DNA of 64,000 nucleotides from JAHJQZ01 sp963676075 (GTDB taxonomy: Bacteria > Pseudomonadota > Alphaproteobacteria > Rhizobiales > Devosiaceae): NCBI GenBank assembly GCA_963676075.2, contig CAXXNZ010000025.1:160108-224107 (forward strand), given 5' to 3'. The position numbers and the translations under genes were made by a program. Of this stretch, positions 8,635 through 17,396 are shown one piece after another; positions within the stretch are counted from its first letter, which is position 1; each line of letters begins with the position of its first letter. The notes under the pieces are model-generated. The model had not been told where the DNA came from and searched no databases. It was given only the letters and a program-made list of their open reading frames with translations.

Positions 8635-9564
8635 GTGCAAATCTATCTTCCCATCGCCGAACTGTCCTTGAACGTCTTCTATCTGGCAGGCATCGGCGCG
8701 GCCGTGGGCTTTCTGTCGGGACTGTTCGGCGTGGGCGGCGGATTTCTGCTGACACCGCTGCTGATCTTTTCCGGCATCCCGTCGCCGGTTGCCGTCGCAT
8801 CGGTCACCGGCCAGGTCGTGGCTGCCTCGACGTCTGGCGCACTGTCCTATTACCGCCGCGGCGGCATCGACTTTCATCTGGCGCTCTATCTGGTCCTGTC
8901 GGGTGTTATCGGGGCGTTGGGCGGCGTTTCCACCTTTTCGATGCTGCGATCGGTCGGCCAACTCGATCTCGTCATCTCCCTGAGCTATGTCGCCCTGCTC
9001 GGCGCCGTCGGGGCGCTGATGCTCAACGAAGCCGTGCGGGCCCTGCTCAAGCGCAAGCGCGGTCTGGTCACGCGCGAGCGACTGCCACGCCAGCACAACT
9101 GGGTGCACGGCCTGCCGCTTCGCATCCGTTTCAAGCGCTCCAAGCTCTATGTCAGCGTGCTGCCTGTCCTGGCCATCGGTGGCACTATCGGGTTCCTCGG
9201 GTCGATGCTCGGCATCGGCGGCGGCTTCATTCTGGTGCCGGCGCTTGTCTATATTCTCCGGGTTCCGGGTGCGATGGTCATCGGCACATCGCTGGTGCAG
9301 GTCCTGGTGATCATGGCAGCCTCGACGGTGCTGCACTCGGTCTCGAGCCAGAGCGTCGATATTCTTTTGGCCTTCTGCCTGATGGTCGGCGGCGTCATCG
9401 GGGCCCAGTTTGGCGCCTCGGCCGGCCAGTATCTGAGGGGCGAGCAATTGCGCGCCCTTCTGGCCCTGCTGATCCTGATCGTCGCCATCCGCTTTGCCGT
9501 CGGCCTGATCGTGCCGCCGGAGGACGTGTTCTCGACCTCCGCATTCGGCGTCATGGGGCCCTGA
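8635..9564 (+). CDS. TauE/SafE family membrane transporter (sulfite/organosulfonate exporter type)
   Basis: The roughly 309-residue product has eight or more hydrophobic segments in two halves. Each half carries the family's Gly-rich motif (GLFGVGGGFLLTPLLIF near the start, MLGIGGGFILVPALVYI in the middle). Members export small anions such as sulfite or sulfoacetate, but the substrate here is unknown. GTG 8635 (VQIYLPIAEL) is taken as the start because the conserved part of the family begins there. GTG 8608 is in frame upstream. The gene is immediately followed by a TIGR02186-type gene, an arrangement common in Alphaproteobacteria, so the two probably work together. Confidence 0.85.
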   Translation: MQIYLPIAELSLNVFYLAGIGAAVGFLSGLFGVGGGFLLTPLLIFSGIPSPVAVASVTGQVVAASTSGALSYYRRGGIDFHLALYLVLSGVIGALGGVSTFSMLRSVGQLDLVISLSYVALLGAVGALMLNEAVRALLKRKRGLVTRERLPRQHNWVHGLPLRIRFKRSKLYVSVLPVLAIGGTIGFLGSMLGIGGGFILVPALVYILRVPGAMVIGTSLVQVLVIMAASTVLHSVSSQSVDILLAFCLMVGGVIGAQFGASAGQYLRGEQLRALLALLILIVAIRFAVGLIVPPEDVFSTSAFGVMGP

Positions 9565-9565
9565 T

Positions 9566-10330
9566 ATGATGGCACGCACCACACTGGCCCTGCTGCTTTT
9601 TGCCCTGATGGCCCTGCCGGCGGAGGCCCAGCGCCTCGCCGGCGCCCTGACCGAACGCCAGATCGAGATCACCTCCGATTTCGTCGGCCAGACGCTGACC
9701 CTGTTCGGCAATGTCGAGCCGGCCATCGGCCTGGCGGACAAGCCGGTCAAGGGGCCATTCCAGGTCATCGTCGTCGTCACCGGGCCGACCCAGAACCGTG
9801 TGGTGCGCGAACAGACCAACACCTTCCTGATCTGGCTCAACACCAAATCCGAGACCTTCACGCGGGTCCCTTCGTACAAATGGGTGTTTTCGAGCGCCCC
9901 GCTGGCAGCGATCACCGATCCCGACACGCTCGCGGCCAACCATATCACTTTGAACTCGACCGGTGTTCAGGGCACAGCTGAAACCAATGGCGTTCCGAAA
10001 CTTTATCGGAGCGAACTTGTGCGGCTGATGACCGACAAGGGCTTGTACGGTGTCCGGGAAAGTGGCGTGCAGTTCCGTTCGCCGACGCTTTATTCGGTGC
10101 GGATCAACCTGCCGGGCGATGTCGCCAACGGCACCTTCCTGGCTGAAACCTACCTGTTCCGCGAGGGGACCCTGATCGCCCACGAGGCCGAGAGTTTCGT
10201 GGTGCGCAAGGCCGGACTCGAGCGCCTGCTCGGCGATTCGGCCCGCGACTACCCGCTCGCTTACGGGCTGGCCTGCGTGGCGCTGGCGCTGATGACCGGA
10301 TGGCTCGGCGGCGTCGTCTTCCGGAGATAG
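9566..10330 (+). CDS. TIGR02186-family membrane-anchored protein
   Basis: The 254-residue product has an N-terminal signal peptide (cleavage near PAEAQ), a long extracytoplasmic domain and one C-terminal transmembrane helix (about residues 229-250, LAYGLACVALALMTGWLGGVV). It matches the Alphaproteobacteria family TIGR02186, whose function is unknown and which typically sits beside a TauE/SafE gene. The ATG lies one base after the upstream stop codon (TGATATG), which implies translational coupling. A second ATG follows directly at 9569. It is most likely a periplasmic partner of the transporter. That role is inferred from gene order only. Confidence 0.8.
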   Translation: MMARTTLALLLFALMALPAEAQRLAGALTERQIEITSDFVGQTLTLFGNVEPAIGLADKPVKGPFQVIVVVTGPTQNRVVREQTNTFLIWLNTKSETFTRVPSYKWVFSSAPLAAITDPDTLAANHITLNSTGVQGTAETNGVPKLYRSELVRLMTDKGLYGVRESGVQFRSPTLYSVRINLPGDVANGTFLAETYLFREGTLIAHEAESFVVRKAGLERLLGDSARDYPLAYGLACVALALMTGWLGGVVFRR

Positions 10331-10332
10331 GC

Positions 10333-10781
10333 ATGGACGATCTGCCGCTTGCCGCGTATCGTGCTTGTCGCCACCAGCCTGAGCCTTCTGCCACTGCTTC
10401 ATCGGGCTGCTGCTGGTCATCGCGCCGGGCGTTGCGCCGCTCAGTCCGCTGATCGTTGAACGGGCCATTATCGGCTATGCGGCGCTGCTTCTTGCCTTCC
10501 TCGGCGGCGTGCGCTGGGGCATCCGCGCCGGTTCGGGCACCGGCACCGACAGAACCTATCTGCTTGGCGCGCTCGGGGCGCTCATCGGACTGATAACCCT
10601 CGTCCTGCCGTTTCAACCGGCCATTGCCTGCCTCACGGTCGGCTTTGCCGGACAGGGCGCATGGGACGTCTGGGCAGGCTATCGCGGCACCATCCCCGAC
10701 TCCTATGCCCGCCGCCGCATGAGCGCGACGCTGATGGTCTGTGCCGTGCTCGTCGCGATTTTCGCGGTAAACGCTGCCTAG
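10333..10781 (+). pseudogene. DUF3429-family membrane protein, frame-disrupted
   Basis: The C-terminal 90 residues are open from 10509. They show three transmembrane segments and the family-like stretch LLAFLGGVRWGIRAG with a charged tail (YARRRM). Homologous sequence continues upstream but in two other frames. Frame 1 gives the start MDDLP at 10333. Frame 2, from about 10352, gives RIVLVATSLSLLPLL. From 10401 the final frame gives IGLLLVIAPGVAPLSPL. Two single-base changes, near 10350 and 10400, would restore one protein of about 149 residues. The gene follows the TIGR02186 gene by two bases. It is either a recent pseudogene or poor sequence here. Confidence 0.65.
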
Positions 10782-10801
10782 AGCATTTTCAGCAAAAGTG
10801 G

Positions 10802-11518
10802 CTACCCCGGCACGAGACGGCGCGGACTGACCGGATAGACACGGTCGCGCCCGGTCATGACCACCTGCATGCGATCGCGGCGGATCAGCCCCTGAAAGGC
10901 CGGATCGAGAACATTGAGGCTTCCGGTTGCCGATCCATAGGCGGGCAGAATCATCAGATTGTCGTCGCACACGAAACACGAGGCGCGCACCGAGCGGCCG
11001 TTGATCGCGATGCGCGCCGCCGGGTGCAGATGTCCCGCAATCGATGGCGTGCGCCCGGCGTCAGGATGATGGGCAAGACCGATCCCGGCAAGAGCTGCTT
11101 CCTCGGCGCTCGCGCCTCCGAGCCCGTGCGGCAAGGGATCGTGATTGCCGCACAGCCAGAGCCAGTCGGCCATGGCCGTCAAGCGGTCCAGCCATTCGCG
11201 GTCGCGCTGCTGCAAGCCGTCTGCGCCGTCGGCACGATGGAAGCTATCGCCGAGGGCGATCACCTTGCTGGCTCGTGTGTGGCTGATGTCGGCCTCGAGC
11301 TGCAACAGCGTCAGCCCGGTATCGTATGGCGGCAGCAACTGCCCCCTGCGGGCAAAACTCGCCAGCTTCTCGAAATGCAGATCGGCGACGAGCAGGGTTT
11401 CTTCGGAGCGCCAGTAAAGCGCACCGGATGGCAAGAGCTCGAAGCCCTGGCCGGCAAAACGGATCATCGGCGCCGCCGGCTGCTCCTCGGGAAACGTGTC
11501 GAGCGCGATGTCGGACAT
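10802..11518 (-). CDS. pdeM: Ligase-associated DNA damage response endonuclease PdeM
   Basis: The 238-residue product is a calcineurin-like metallophosphoesterase. Its metal-binding motifs appear in the expected order: ADLHFEK, GDSFHR, GNHD and GHLHPA. The overall layout matches the PdeM family. PdeM is normally encoded with an Lhr-like helicase, an ATP-dependent ligase and a metallo-beta-lactamase-fold exonuclease as a DNA repair set. The helicase gene is present at 13109-15586, while ligase and exonuclease are absent from this window. The start overlaps the stop of the upstream acetyltransferase gene (ATGA), so the two are probably translated together. Confidence 0.85.
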   Translation of the reverse strand: MSDIALDTFPEEQPAAPMIRFAGQGFELLPSGALYWRSEETLLVADLHFEKLASFARRGQLLPPYDTGLTLLQLEADISHTRASKVIALGDSFHRADGADGLQQRDREWLDRLTAMADWLWLCGNHDPLPHGLGGASAEEAALAGIGLAHHPDAGRTPSIAGHLHPAARIAINGRSVRASCFVCDDNLMILPAYGSATGSLNVLDPAFQGLIRRDRMQVVMTGRDRVYPVSPRRLVPG

Positions 11519-11973
11519 CAGCTCAACGCCATCGTATAGGTGACGATGCGACCCTTTTCGGCAAAGCCGAGCGCTTCATGCGCCTTCTGGCTGACCACGT
11601 TGGCAAGCGCGACGTCCGAGCCGAAAAAGCGATATCCCTCCTGCCGTGCCCAATCGGCGGCGGCGGCAATCAGTGCCGCGCCGACGCCAAGCCGGCGAAA
11701 GCCTGGGTCGACATAAAAGCCTTCCAGATAGGCGGCAGACCCGTTGCCGGCACCGGCGACGACGGAGCGCTCCGAGATCTCGGCGAACCCGATCGCAGCA
11801 CCGCCGGAAAAGGCGAGAAAAACGATCCGCAGCGCGCCGGCAGGATCGGCAAGCGCCCGCATGTCGTCCGCATTGTCCTCCGGGCCGCAATCGGGCCAGA
11901 GCCGGGTGCGCAATCCGCCCCAGACAGTTTCCTCGCCGGTTTTCATGGGCCGGATTGAATACTCAGCAGTCAC
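11518..11973 (-). CDS. GNAT acetyltransferase resembling AAC(6')-I aminoglycoside acetyltransferases
   Basis: The 151-residue product is a single GNAT domain. Features shared with the AAC(6')-I subclass are the N-terminal GLRTRLWPD, the acetyl-CoA loop region YLEGFYVDPGFRRLGVGAAL, the segment GSDVALANVVSQKAHEALGF and a closing Tyr strand (GRIVTYTM). These enzymes acetylate the 6' amino group of aminoglycosides, although many chromosomal relatives have other substrates. The gene follows budC by 155 bases with a terminator in between. It overlaps pdeM by its stop codon, which links it to a DNA repair gene with no obvious functional reason. Resistance activity is inference. Confidence 0.7.
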   Translation of the reverse strand: MTAEYSIRPMKTGEETVWGGLRTRLWPDCGPEDNADDMRALADPAGALRIVFLAFSGGAAIGFAEISERSVVAGAGNGSAAYLEGFYVDPGFRRLGVGAALIAAAADWARQEGYRFFGSDVALANVVSQKAHEALGFAEKGRIVTYTMALS

Positions 11974-12065
11974 CGTCCCGTCGCCTCGCCCGTCACCTTT
12001 CGTATTGCATCCACCATAGCAGATTCTCCCCGTCCCCGAATGCTGTCACACCGCCGAGAGCGGAC

Positions 12066-12097
12066 AAAAAAAGCCGCCGGGGCTAAGCCCGGCGGCT
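12066..12097 (-). terminator. Rho-independent terminator of budC
   Basis: The stem AGCCGCCGGG/CCCGGCGGCT has a six-base loop and is followed on the minus strand by a run of seven T. It lies 31 bases after the budC stop codon. Confidence 0.85.
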
Positions 12098-12128
12098 GTC
12101 GAAACAAGAAGAACAGAGAAGGGACAGA

Positions 12129-12926
12129 TCAGTTGAAGACCATGCCGCCATCGATGATCAGCGCCTGGCCGGTCATGTAGTCGGAATCGGGTCCGGCCAG
12201 ATAGGAGACACAGGCCGAAACGTCTTCAGGCTCGGAAATGCGACCGAGGGCAACGCTTGATGCCCATTGCTGCAGGCCCCATTCCAGCGACTCGCCGTTT
12301 TCGTCGGCGACCTTCTGGGCAATGCCTTCCATCATCGGTGTCCGCACGATGCCGGGACAATAGGCGTTGACCGTAATGCCGAGGGCGGCAAGATCCCTGG
12401 CGGCGGTCTGGGTGATGCCGCGAACGGCAAATTTGGTCGCGCCATAGACCGCGAGATCCGGGTTACCGACCTGACCGGCCTGCGACGAAGCATTGATGAT
12501 CTTGCCGACGACATCGCCCTTCTTGGCCGGCTTGCGGGCCTTGAAGTGTTTGATGGCCGCTTGGGTGCCCCAATAGGTGCCGCCGACATTGACGTCGAAC
12601 ACCTTGTGATAGATTTCCGGGGTGATGTCCTCGATCGGGGTCGTGGGACCGAGACCGGCATTGTTGATCATCACGTCCAGTCTGCCGAACGTCTTGACCA
12701 CTTCGTCGACCGCGTTGAAGACATCGTCACGCTTGGCGACGTCCACCGCAACGGCATGCGCCTTTCCGCCAGCCTTGACGATCTTGTCCGCGCAGGCTTC
12801 GGCGGTTGCGGGATTGTTGTCGAGACATCCAACCGCAAATCCGTCCTTGGCGAGACGTAGGGCAATAGCTTCTCCGATACCCTGGCCGGCTCCGGTGACA
12901 ATGGCAACTTTCTGACTGCTAGACAT
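12129..12926 (-). CDS. budC: Acetoin (diacetyl) reductase / 2,3-butanediol dehydrogenase
   Basis: The 265-residue product is a classical short-chain dehydrogenase. It has the cofactor motif TGAGQGIG, the NNAG strand motif (MINNAGLGP), the catalytic Ser in INASSQAG and YGATK (Tyr and Lys). The specific segments FAVRGITQTAARDLA, NAYCPGIVRTPM and DYMTGQALIIDGGMVFN are hallmarks of acetoin reductases of the BudC type, which interconvert diacetyl, acetoin and 2,3-butanediol with NAD(H). The Met at 12926 is chosen over an open upstream extension because the family begins with MSxxKVAIVTG. The gene is a single transcription unit ended by a hairpin at 12066-12097. Confidence 0.88.
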   Translation of the reverse strand: MSSSQKVAIVTGAGQGIGEAIALRLAKDGFAVGCLDNNPATAEACADKIVKAGGKAHAVAVDVAKRDDVFNAVDEVVKTFGRLDVMINNAGLGPTTPIEDITPEIYHKVFDVNVGGTYWGTQAAIKHFKARKPAKKGDVVGKIINASSQAGQVGNPDLAVYGATKFAVRGITQTAARDLAALGITVNAYCPGIVRTPMMEGIAQKVADENGESLEWGLQQWASSVALGRISEPEDVSACVSYLAGPDSDYMTGQALIIDGGMVFN

Positions 12927-13108
12927 GGCAAAACCTCTAAACTTGTTATCGGCTCTGCGGTCTGGCGCCCGAGGTGAGGAGGGGGATCGCGCTGAGAACA
13001 CATCGCCTGACCAACAGGTAGGCGCCTGTAGTGGGGTTACAACCGCTTGGGACAGCCTTCTTTTTTCGAATCCGTCCTAAAATCGCCCAAAAGCAGTCGT
13101 ATTTTCGT

Positions 13109-15586
13109 TTAGCGCCCTGTTGCCTCGCGCATCAACTCATCCGCAGCTTCCGCCATGGCCGATTCTTGCCCCTCCCCGAAGATCGGCACAGAGCCGATTT
13201 CGAGCATGACCGGCACGGCCAACGGTGAGATGCGCGGCAGCGGCTTGTGGACGATGTTCTGGCGGATGCGCTTGAGGCAATGCCCGAGCCGCTCGATGTC
13301 GAGCAGGCCGCGGGCCGCATCGCGCCGTGTCGCCTGGATGAGAATGTGGTCCGGCTCCTGGGCATAGAGCACGTCGTAGATGAGATCCGCCGAATTGGTG
13401 ATCTGGCGCCCGGTCTTTTCCTTACCCGGATGCCGGCGCTCGATCAGTCCGGAGATCAGGGCGCAATTGCGGAAGGTGCGCTTCATCAGGCTCGATTCGT
13501 CGAGCCAAGCCTCAAGGTCGTCGCCGAGCATGTCCTCGTCGAACAGATCGTCGAGCGACAACCGGCGCGAACGGATCAGCGCCGACAGATCGTCGACGCA
13601 CCAGATGGCAAGGGCATAATCGGAGGCAACGAAACCGAGCGGCCGAGCGTGGGCGCGTTCGAGCCGCCGTGTCAGCAGCATGCCGAGAGTCTGATGCGCC
13701 AGCCGCCCCTCGAACGGGTAGCACACCAGCATCTGCTTGTTCTCGTGCGGAAAGGTCTCGACCAGCATTGTTTCCGGGTCGGGCACCACCGATTCCTCAA
13801 CCTGCAGGCGCAACCAGTCCCTGACCTGCTGCGGCAGCCGGTGCCAGGAATGCGGGTCGCCGAGCATGCGCCTGACGCGTTCAGCCAGATAGGTCGATAA
13901 GGGGAACTTGCCCCCCATATAGGACGGGATCTTGGGGTTTTTGGCATAGGAGCGCGAAACATAGGCCTCGGTCTCGCGCATTGCCTCAAAAGCGACGATC
14001 TCACCGCCGAACAGGAAGGTGTCGCCACGCACCAGGTGATTGAAGAAATACTCTTCCATTTCGCCGAGCACCCGCCCGCCCCGACCGATCGGTCCGGTGG
14101 TGGCGCCTTTTTTCTCGCCGCGCGAACGCACCAGCCGCACCTTGACCATCGGCTCCTCGATGATGGTGCCGACATTGAGCCGGTATTGCTGGGCGACCTG
14201 TGGGTTGGAAATGCGCCAAAGCCCATCCTTGGTCTTTCTGAGCCGCGCAAAGCGCTCATAGGCCCTCAAGGCGTAGCCGCCTGTAGCGACGAATTCGACA
14301 ACCCGATCGAACTGGGCGCGCTCAAGATGGCGATAGGGCCATGCACGGGTGATCTCGGCGTAAAGCGTGTCTGCGTCGAACGGTGCATGGCAGGCGCAGC
14401 CGAGGATATGCTGGGCCAAGACGTCGAGCCCACCGCTGACCGGGTCCTCGCTGTCCTGCGCCCCTTCGCTCACAGCCTCAAGCGCCGCCTCGCATTCGAG
14501 CACCTCGAAGCGGTTGGCCGGCACGAACAAAGCCTGGCTCGGTTCGTCGAGCCGGTGGTTGGCGCGCCCGATCCGTTGCAGCATGCGCGAAGCACCCTTG
14601 GGCGCACCGATCTGGATGACCAGATCGACATCGCCCCAGTCGATGCCGAGATCGAGCGTCGAGGTACACACCACCGCCTTGAGCAGGCCGGAGGCCATGG
14701 CGCCCTCGACCTTGCGGCGCTGTTCGACATCGAGCGAACCGTGGTGCAGCGCAATCGGCAGATTGTCGTCATTGACCTCCCATAACCCCTGAAACAGCAT
14801 CTCGGCCTGCGAGCGGGTGTTGACGAAGACCAGCGTCGTGCCATGGGTCTTGATGACCTCGTAAAGCTCTGGAAAGGCGTAAGCTGCCGAATGCCCGGCC
14901 CAGGGCACACGCTCGGCGCTCCTCAGAATCTCAAGCTCGGGCAAAGCACCGCCGGGCGCCGTCAGCAGCACCGCCTCGCGCGGCGCGATTGGCGCGGCGA
15001 TCCAGTCGCGGATCAGGTCGGGTTGCGCGACGGTGGCGCTCAATCCGGTGATCTGGACACCCGGCGCCATTTGCGCGATCCGCGCCACGGCAAGCGACAG
15101 CAATTCGCCGCGTTTGGAAGTGACGAGCGCGTGCAATTCATCGAGCACGATGCGCCTCAATGAGCCGAATAGACGGTCGGCATCGCCGTGCGACAACAGC
15201 AAGGCCAGCTGTTCGGGCGTGGTCAAAAGGATGTGGGGCGGGTCGTAGCGCTGGCGCTGACGTTTGTGCTGCGGCGTGTCGCCTGTGCGGGTCTCAACCC
15301 TGATGTCGAGCCCGATCTCGGAAATCGGCGTATCGAGATTGCGCAACACATCGACCGCCAGTGCCTTGAGCGGCGAGATATAGAGCGTGTGAAGCCCGTC
15401 TGCGGTGTCGCCGGCAAGGTCGACGAGGCTGGGAAGAAAACCCGCCAGCGTCTTGCCGGCGCCGGTCGGAGCAATCAGCAGCGCCGACTGCCCCTTCTTA
15501 TGCGCATCAAGGACGGCGAGCTGATGCGCGCGCGGTTGCCAATCCCGCGCCGCAAACCAGTCAGCAATCTTTGCCGGCATGCTCAT
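13109..15586 (-). CDS. Lhr-like DEXH-box helicase, ligase-associated DNA damage response type
   Basis: The protein of about 825 residues is a superfamily 2 helicase of the Lhr group. Visible motifs include Walker A APTGAGKTLAGFLP (about residues 40-53), the DELH box (VLDELHAL) and motif III (GLSATV). Motif VI follows as MLQRIGRANHR, with a long C-terminal Lhr-type region after it. Its size and sequence match the helicase of the ligase-associated DNA damage response set, to which PdeM (10802-11518) also belongs. In many rhizobia these genes adjoin, while here an acetoin reductase and an acetyltransferase lie between them. ATG 15586 is taken as the start. ATG 15604 and ATG 15580 are also possible, and none has a clear ribosome site. 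Confidence 0.88.
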   Translation of the reverse strand: MSMPAKIADWFAARDWQPRAHQLAVLDAHKKGQSALLIAPTGAGKTLAGFLPSLVDLAGDTADGLHTLYISPLKALAVDVLRNLDTPISEIGLDIRVETRTGDTPQHKRQRQRYDPPHILLTTPEQLALLLSHGDADRLFGSLRRIVLDELHALVTSKRGELLSLAVARIAQMAPGVQITGLSATVAQPDLIRDWIAAPIAPREAVLLTAPGGALPELEILRSAERVPWAGHSAAYAFPELYEVIKTHGTTLVFVNTRSQAEMLFQGLWEVNDDNLPIALHHGSLDVEQRRKVEGAMASGLLKAVVCTSTLDLGIDWGDVDLVIQIGAPKGASRMLQRIGRANHRLDEPSQALFVPANRFEVLECEAALEAVSEGAQDSEDPVSGGLDVLAQHILGCACHAPFDADTLYAEITRAWPYRHLERAQFDRVVEFVATGGYALRAYERFARLRKTKDGLWRISNPQVAQQYRLNVGTIIEEPMVKVRLVRSRGEKKGATTGPIGRGGRVLGEMEEYFFNHLVRGDTFLFGGEIVAFEAMRETEAYVSRSYAKNPKIPSYMGGKFPLSTYLAERVRRMLGDPHSWHRLPQQVRDWLRLQVEESVVPDPETMLVETFPHENKQMLVCYPFEGRLAHQTLGMLLTRRLERAHARPLGFVASDYALAIWCVDDLSALIRSRRLSLDDLFDEDMLGDDLEAWLDESSLMKRTFRNCALISGLIERRHPGKEKTGRQITNSADLIYDVLYAQEPDHILIQATRRDAARGLLDIERLGHCLKRIRQNIVHKPLPRISPLAVPVMLEIGSVPIFGEGQESAMAEAADELMREATGR

Positions 15587-15681
15587 TTGGTTAACAAATT
15601 CCATGCAAAATTATCTTTCAGCCAGAACTGAGAGATTTCAGGTGAGTCGGTCTTGGCGCAAGCCAAAACCGATGGAGAGGC

Positions 15682-16350
15682 ATGCAGGATCGTCTGAAAC
15701 TTACCCCCGAAGCCACAGCAGCGGAAATCGCACGCAGAGCGTTCGAGCTTGCAGCACAGGCACAACGGCGGATTCTTATCGGCATCATCGGTGGTCCGGG
15801 TGCCGGAAAATCCACGCTTACCGCCGACGTCATCGGCATTCTCAACGACAGGCTCGACGGATCGGCGGCGCGCGTGCCCATGGACGGTTTCCATATGGTG
15901 CAGTCCAAGCTCGAAGCCGAGGAGCTGACCGCCTTCAAGGGCGCGCCGCACACCTTCGAAGCCGAAAGTTTCGTGCAATTGCTCAAGCAGCTTAAATCGG
16001 CGCAGACACCGATCTCGGTGCCGGGCTATTCGCGCAAGACCGAGGATGTCGTGCCCGATGCCTTCACCATTGCCGGCAATGTGCCGATCCTCGTCGTCGA
16101 GGGCAATTACCTGTTGCTCGACTCTTCGCCATGGAATGAAATCGCCGGGCTGCTCGACCTGAGCTTTTTCCTGCACCTTTCCGAAGATGTGACCCGGGCG
16201 CGGCTGTTGCGGCGTCATGCCGAACATGGCCGGTTCACGCCGGAATGGATCGAGCGGCACGTCAAGGAAGTCGACATGGTCAATTACAGCGTGGTGGAAT
16301 CCTCCAGCGACCAGGCCGACGTTTTCGTCGAACTCGACACCGAGCACTGA
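15682..16350 (+). CDS. Nucleoside kinase-like P-loop protein (uridine kinase/PanK fold)
   Basis: The 222-residue product has a Walker A motif (GGPGAGKST, about residues 38-46), a substrate-binding segment (RVPMDGFHM) and a Walker-B-like strand (VLVVEGNYLL). A lid-type region RARLLRRHAEHG follows. It fits the phosphoribulokinase/uridine kinase/bacterial PanK superfamily and resembles FrcK/YggC-type sugar or nucleoside kinases. The exact substrate cannot be inferred. The ATG has a good ribosome site (GGAGAGG). It is transcribed divergently from the helicase and upstream of the YdfG-like gene. Confidence 0.75.
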   Translation: MQDRLKLTPEATAAEIARRAFELAAQAQRRILIGIIGGPGAGKSTLTADVIGILNDRLDGSAARVPMDGFHMVQSKLEAEELTAFKGAPHTFEAESFVQLLKQLKSAQTPISVPGYSRKTEDVVPDAFTIAGNVPILVVEGNYLLLDSSPWNEIAGLLDLSFFLHLSEDVTRARLLRRHAEHGRFTPEWIERHVKEVDMVNYSVVESSSDQADVFVELDTEH

Positions 16351-16468
16351 CGTCCACGACCGGTTTCAGACCGGCGTAGCCAGCAGGTCATACTGCCATA
16401 GCCGGCCGTCGGCATGGTAGCGGACCTGCGTCGCCGCGCGGCCTTGCGCTTTGCAAGCAATCGTGGCA

Positions 16469-16495
16469 CCTCGCGGGCACTTTATTCCCGCGAGG
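16469..16495 (+). promoter_or_regulatory. Hairpin enclosing the ribosome-binding site of the YdfG-like gene
   Basis: CCTCGCGGG and CCCGCGAGG form a perfect nine-base-pair stem around a nine-base loop. The distal arm contains the GAGG ribosome site, five bases before the ATG at 16501. Folding of this stem would hide the site, so it could control translation. Confidence 0.55.
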
Positions 16496-16500
16496 CAGAC

Positions 16501-17259
16501 ATGAGCATAACCATCTTCATCACCGGCGCCACCTCCGGTTTCGGCGCGGCCACCGCGAAGCTGTTCGCCGATAACGGCTGGCAGGTCGTCGCCACCGGCC
16601 GTCGCCGCGAACGGCTCGAGGCCCTTAAGGCCGAGTGCGGCGCCGATAAGGTACATATCGCCGAGATGGACCTGACCGACCGCGCCTCGATCAAATCCGC
16701 GATTGCTGCTCTGCCGGACGCGTTTTCAACCATCGACTGCCTGTTCAACAACGGTGGACTGGCGCTCGGGACCGGCGCCATTCCCGATATCGATGAAACC
16801 GACTGGCGGCAGATGATCGAGACCAACATCATGGGTCTGCTGCACGTAACCCTCGACGCCCTGCCGAACCTGAAGGCCGCCGGTCCCGGCGCCTCGATCA
16901 TCAACACCGGCTCGGTGGCAGCACGGTTTCCCTATGCCGGGGGCAATGTCTACGGAGCGACCAAGGCCTTCGTGCATCAGTTTTCCTACAATCTGCGCAT
17001 CGATCTTGCCGACACCGGCATTCGCGTCACCGATCTGATGCCGGGCATGGCCAAGACCGAATTCACGGCCGTCCGCAACCATGGCGACGATGCGGCCAAC
17101 GAGCGTTTCTACGAAGGCGTCGATCCGATCCGGCCCGAGGACATCGCCGGCATGGTCTGGTACCTTGCCAACCTGCCGGCCCATCTCAACATCAACAGTC
17201 TCGAAGTCATGCCGGTGCAGCAGAACCCGGGCGGGTTCGCGGTCAAACGGCGGAGCTGA
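16501..17259 (+). CDS. YdfG-like short-chain dehydrogenase (3-hydroxy acid / serine dehydrogenase type)
   Basis: The 252-residue product is a short-chain dehydrogenase with TGATSGFG at the N-terminus, NNGG in place of the usual NNAG, a catalytic Ser in NTGSVAAR, and YGATK. The segments YAGGNVYGATKAFVHQFSYN and LPAHLNINSLEVMPV closely follow YdfG. YdfG is an NADP-dependent enzyme acting on L-serine, 3-hydroxy acids and malonic semialdehyde. The ATG at 16501 is chosen because the family begins there and GAGG lies just upstream, within a hairpin. The substrate assignment is by family only. Confidence 0.8.
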   Translation: MSITIFITGATSGFGAATAKLFADNGWQVVATGRRRERLEALKAECGADKVHIAEMDLTDRASIKSAIAALPDAFSTIDCLFNNGGLALGTGAIPDIDETDWRQMIETNIMGLLHVTLDALPNLKAAGPGASIINTGSVAARFPYAGGNVYGATKAFVHQFSYNLRIDLADTGIRVTDLMPGMAKTEFTAVRNHGDDAANERFYEGVDPIRPEDIAGMVWYLANLPAHLNINSLEVMPVQQNPGGFAVKRRS

Positions 17260-17396
17260 TCGACGGGCGCGGCCGTCCGCCGGCAGCGCCGAACCGCCGC
17301 AGTCTGGTGGCACTGCGCAAGGCTTGTCTTGCGGCGGGTCGGGGCGGATAGTGCCTCACCCGCCTGGACCGCCCCCTTACGGATTTCCCTATAGCC

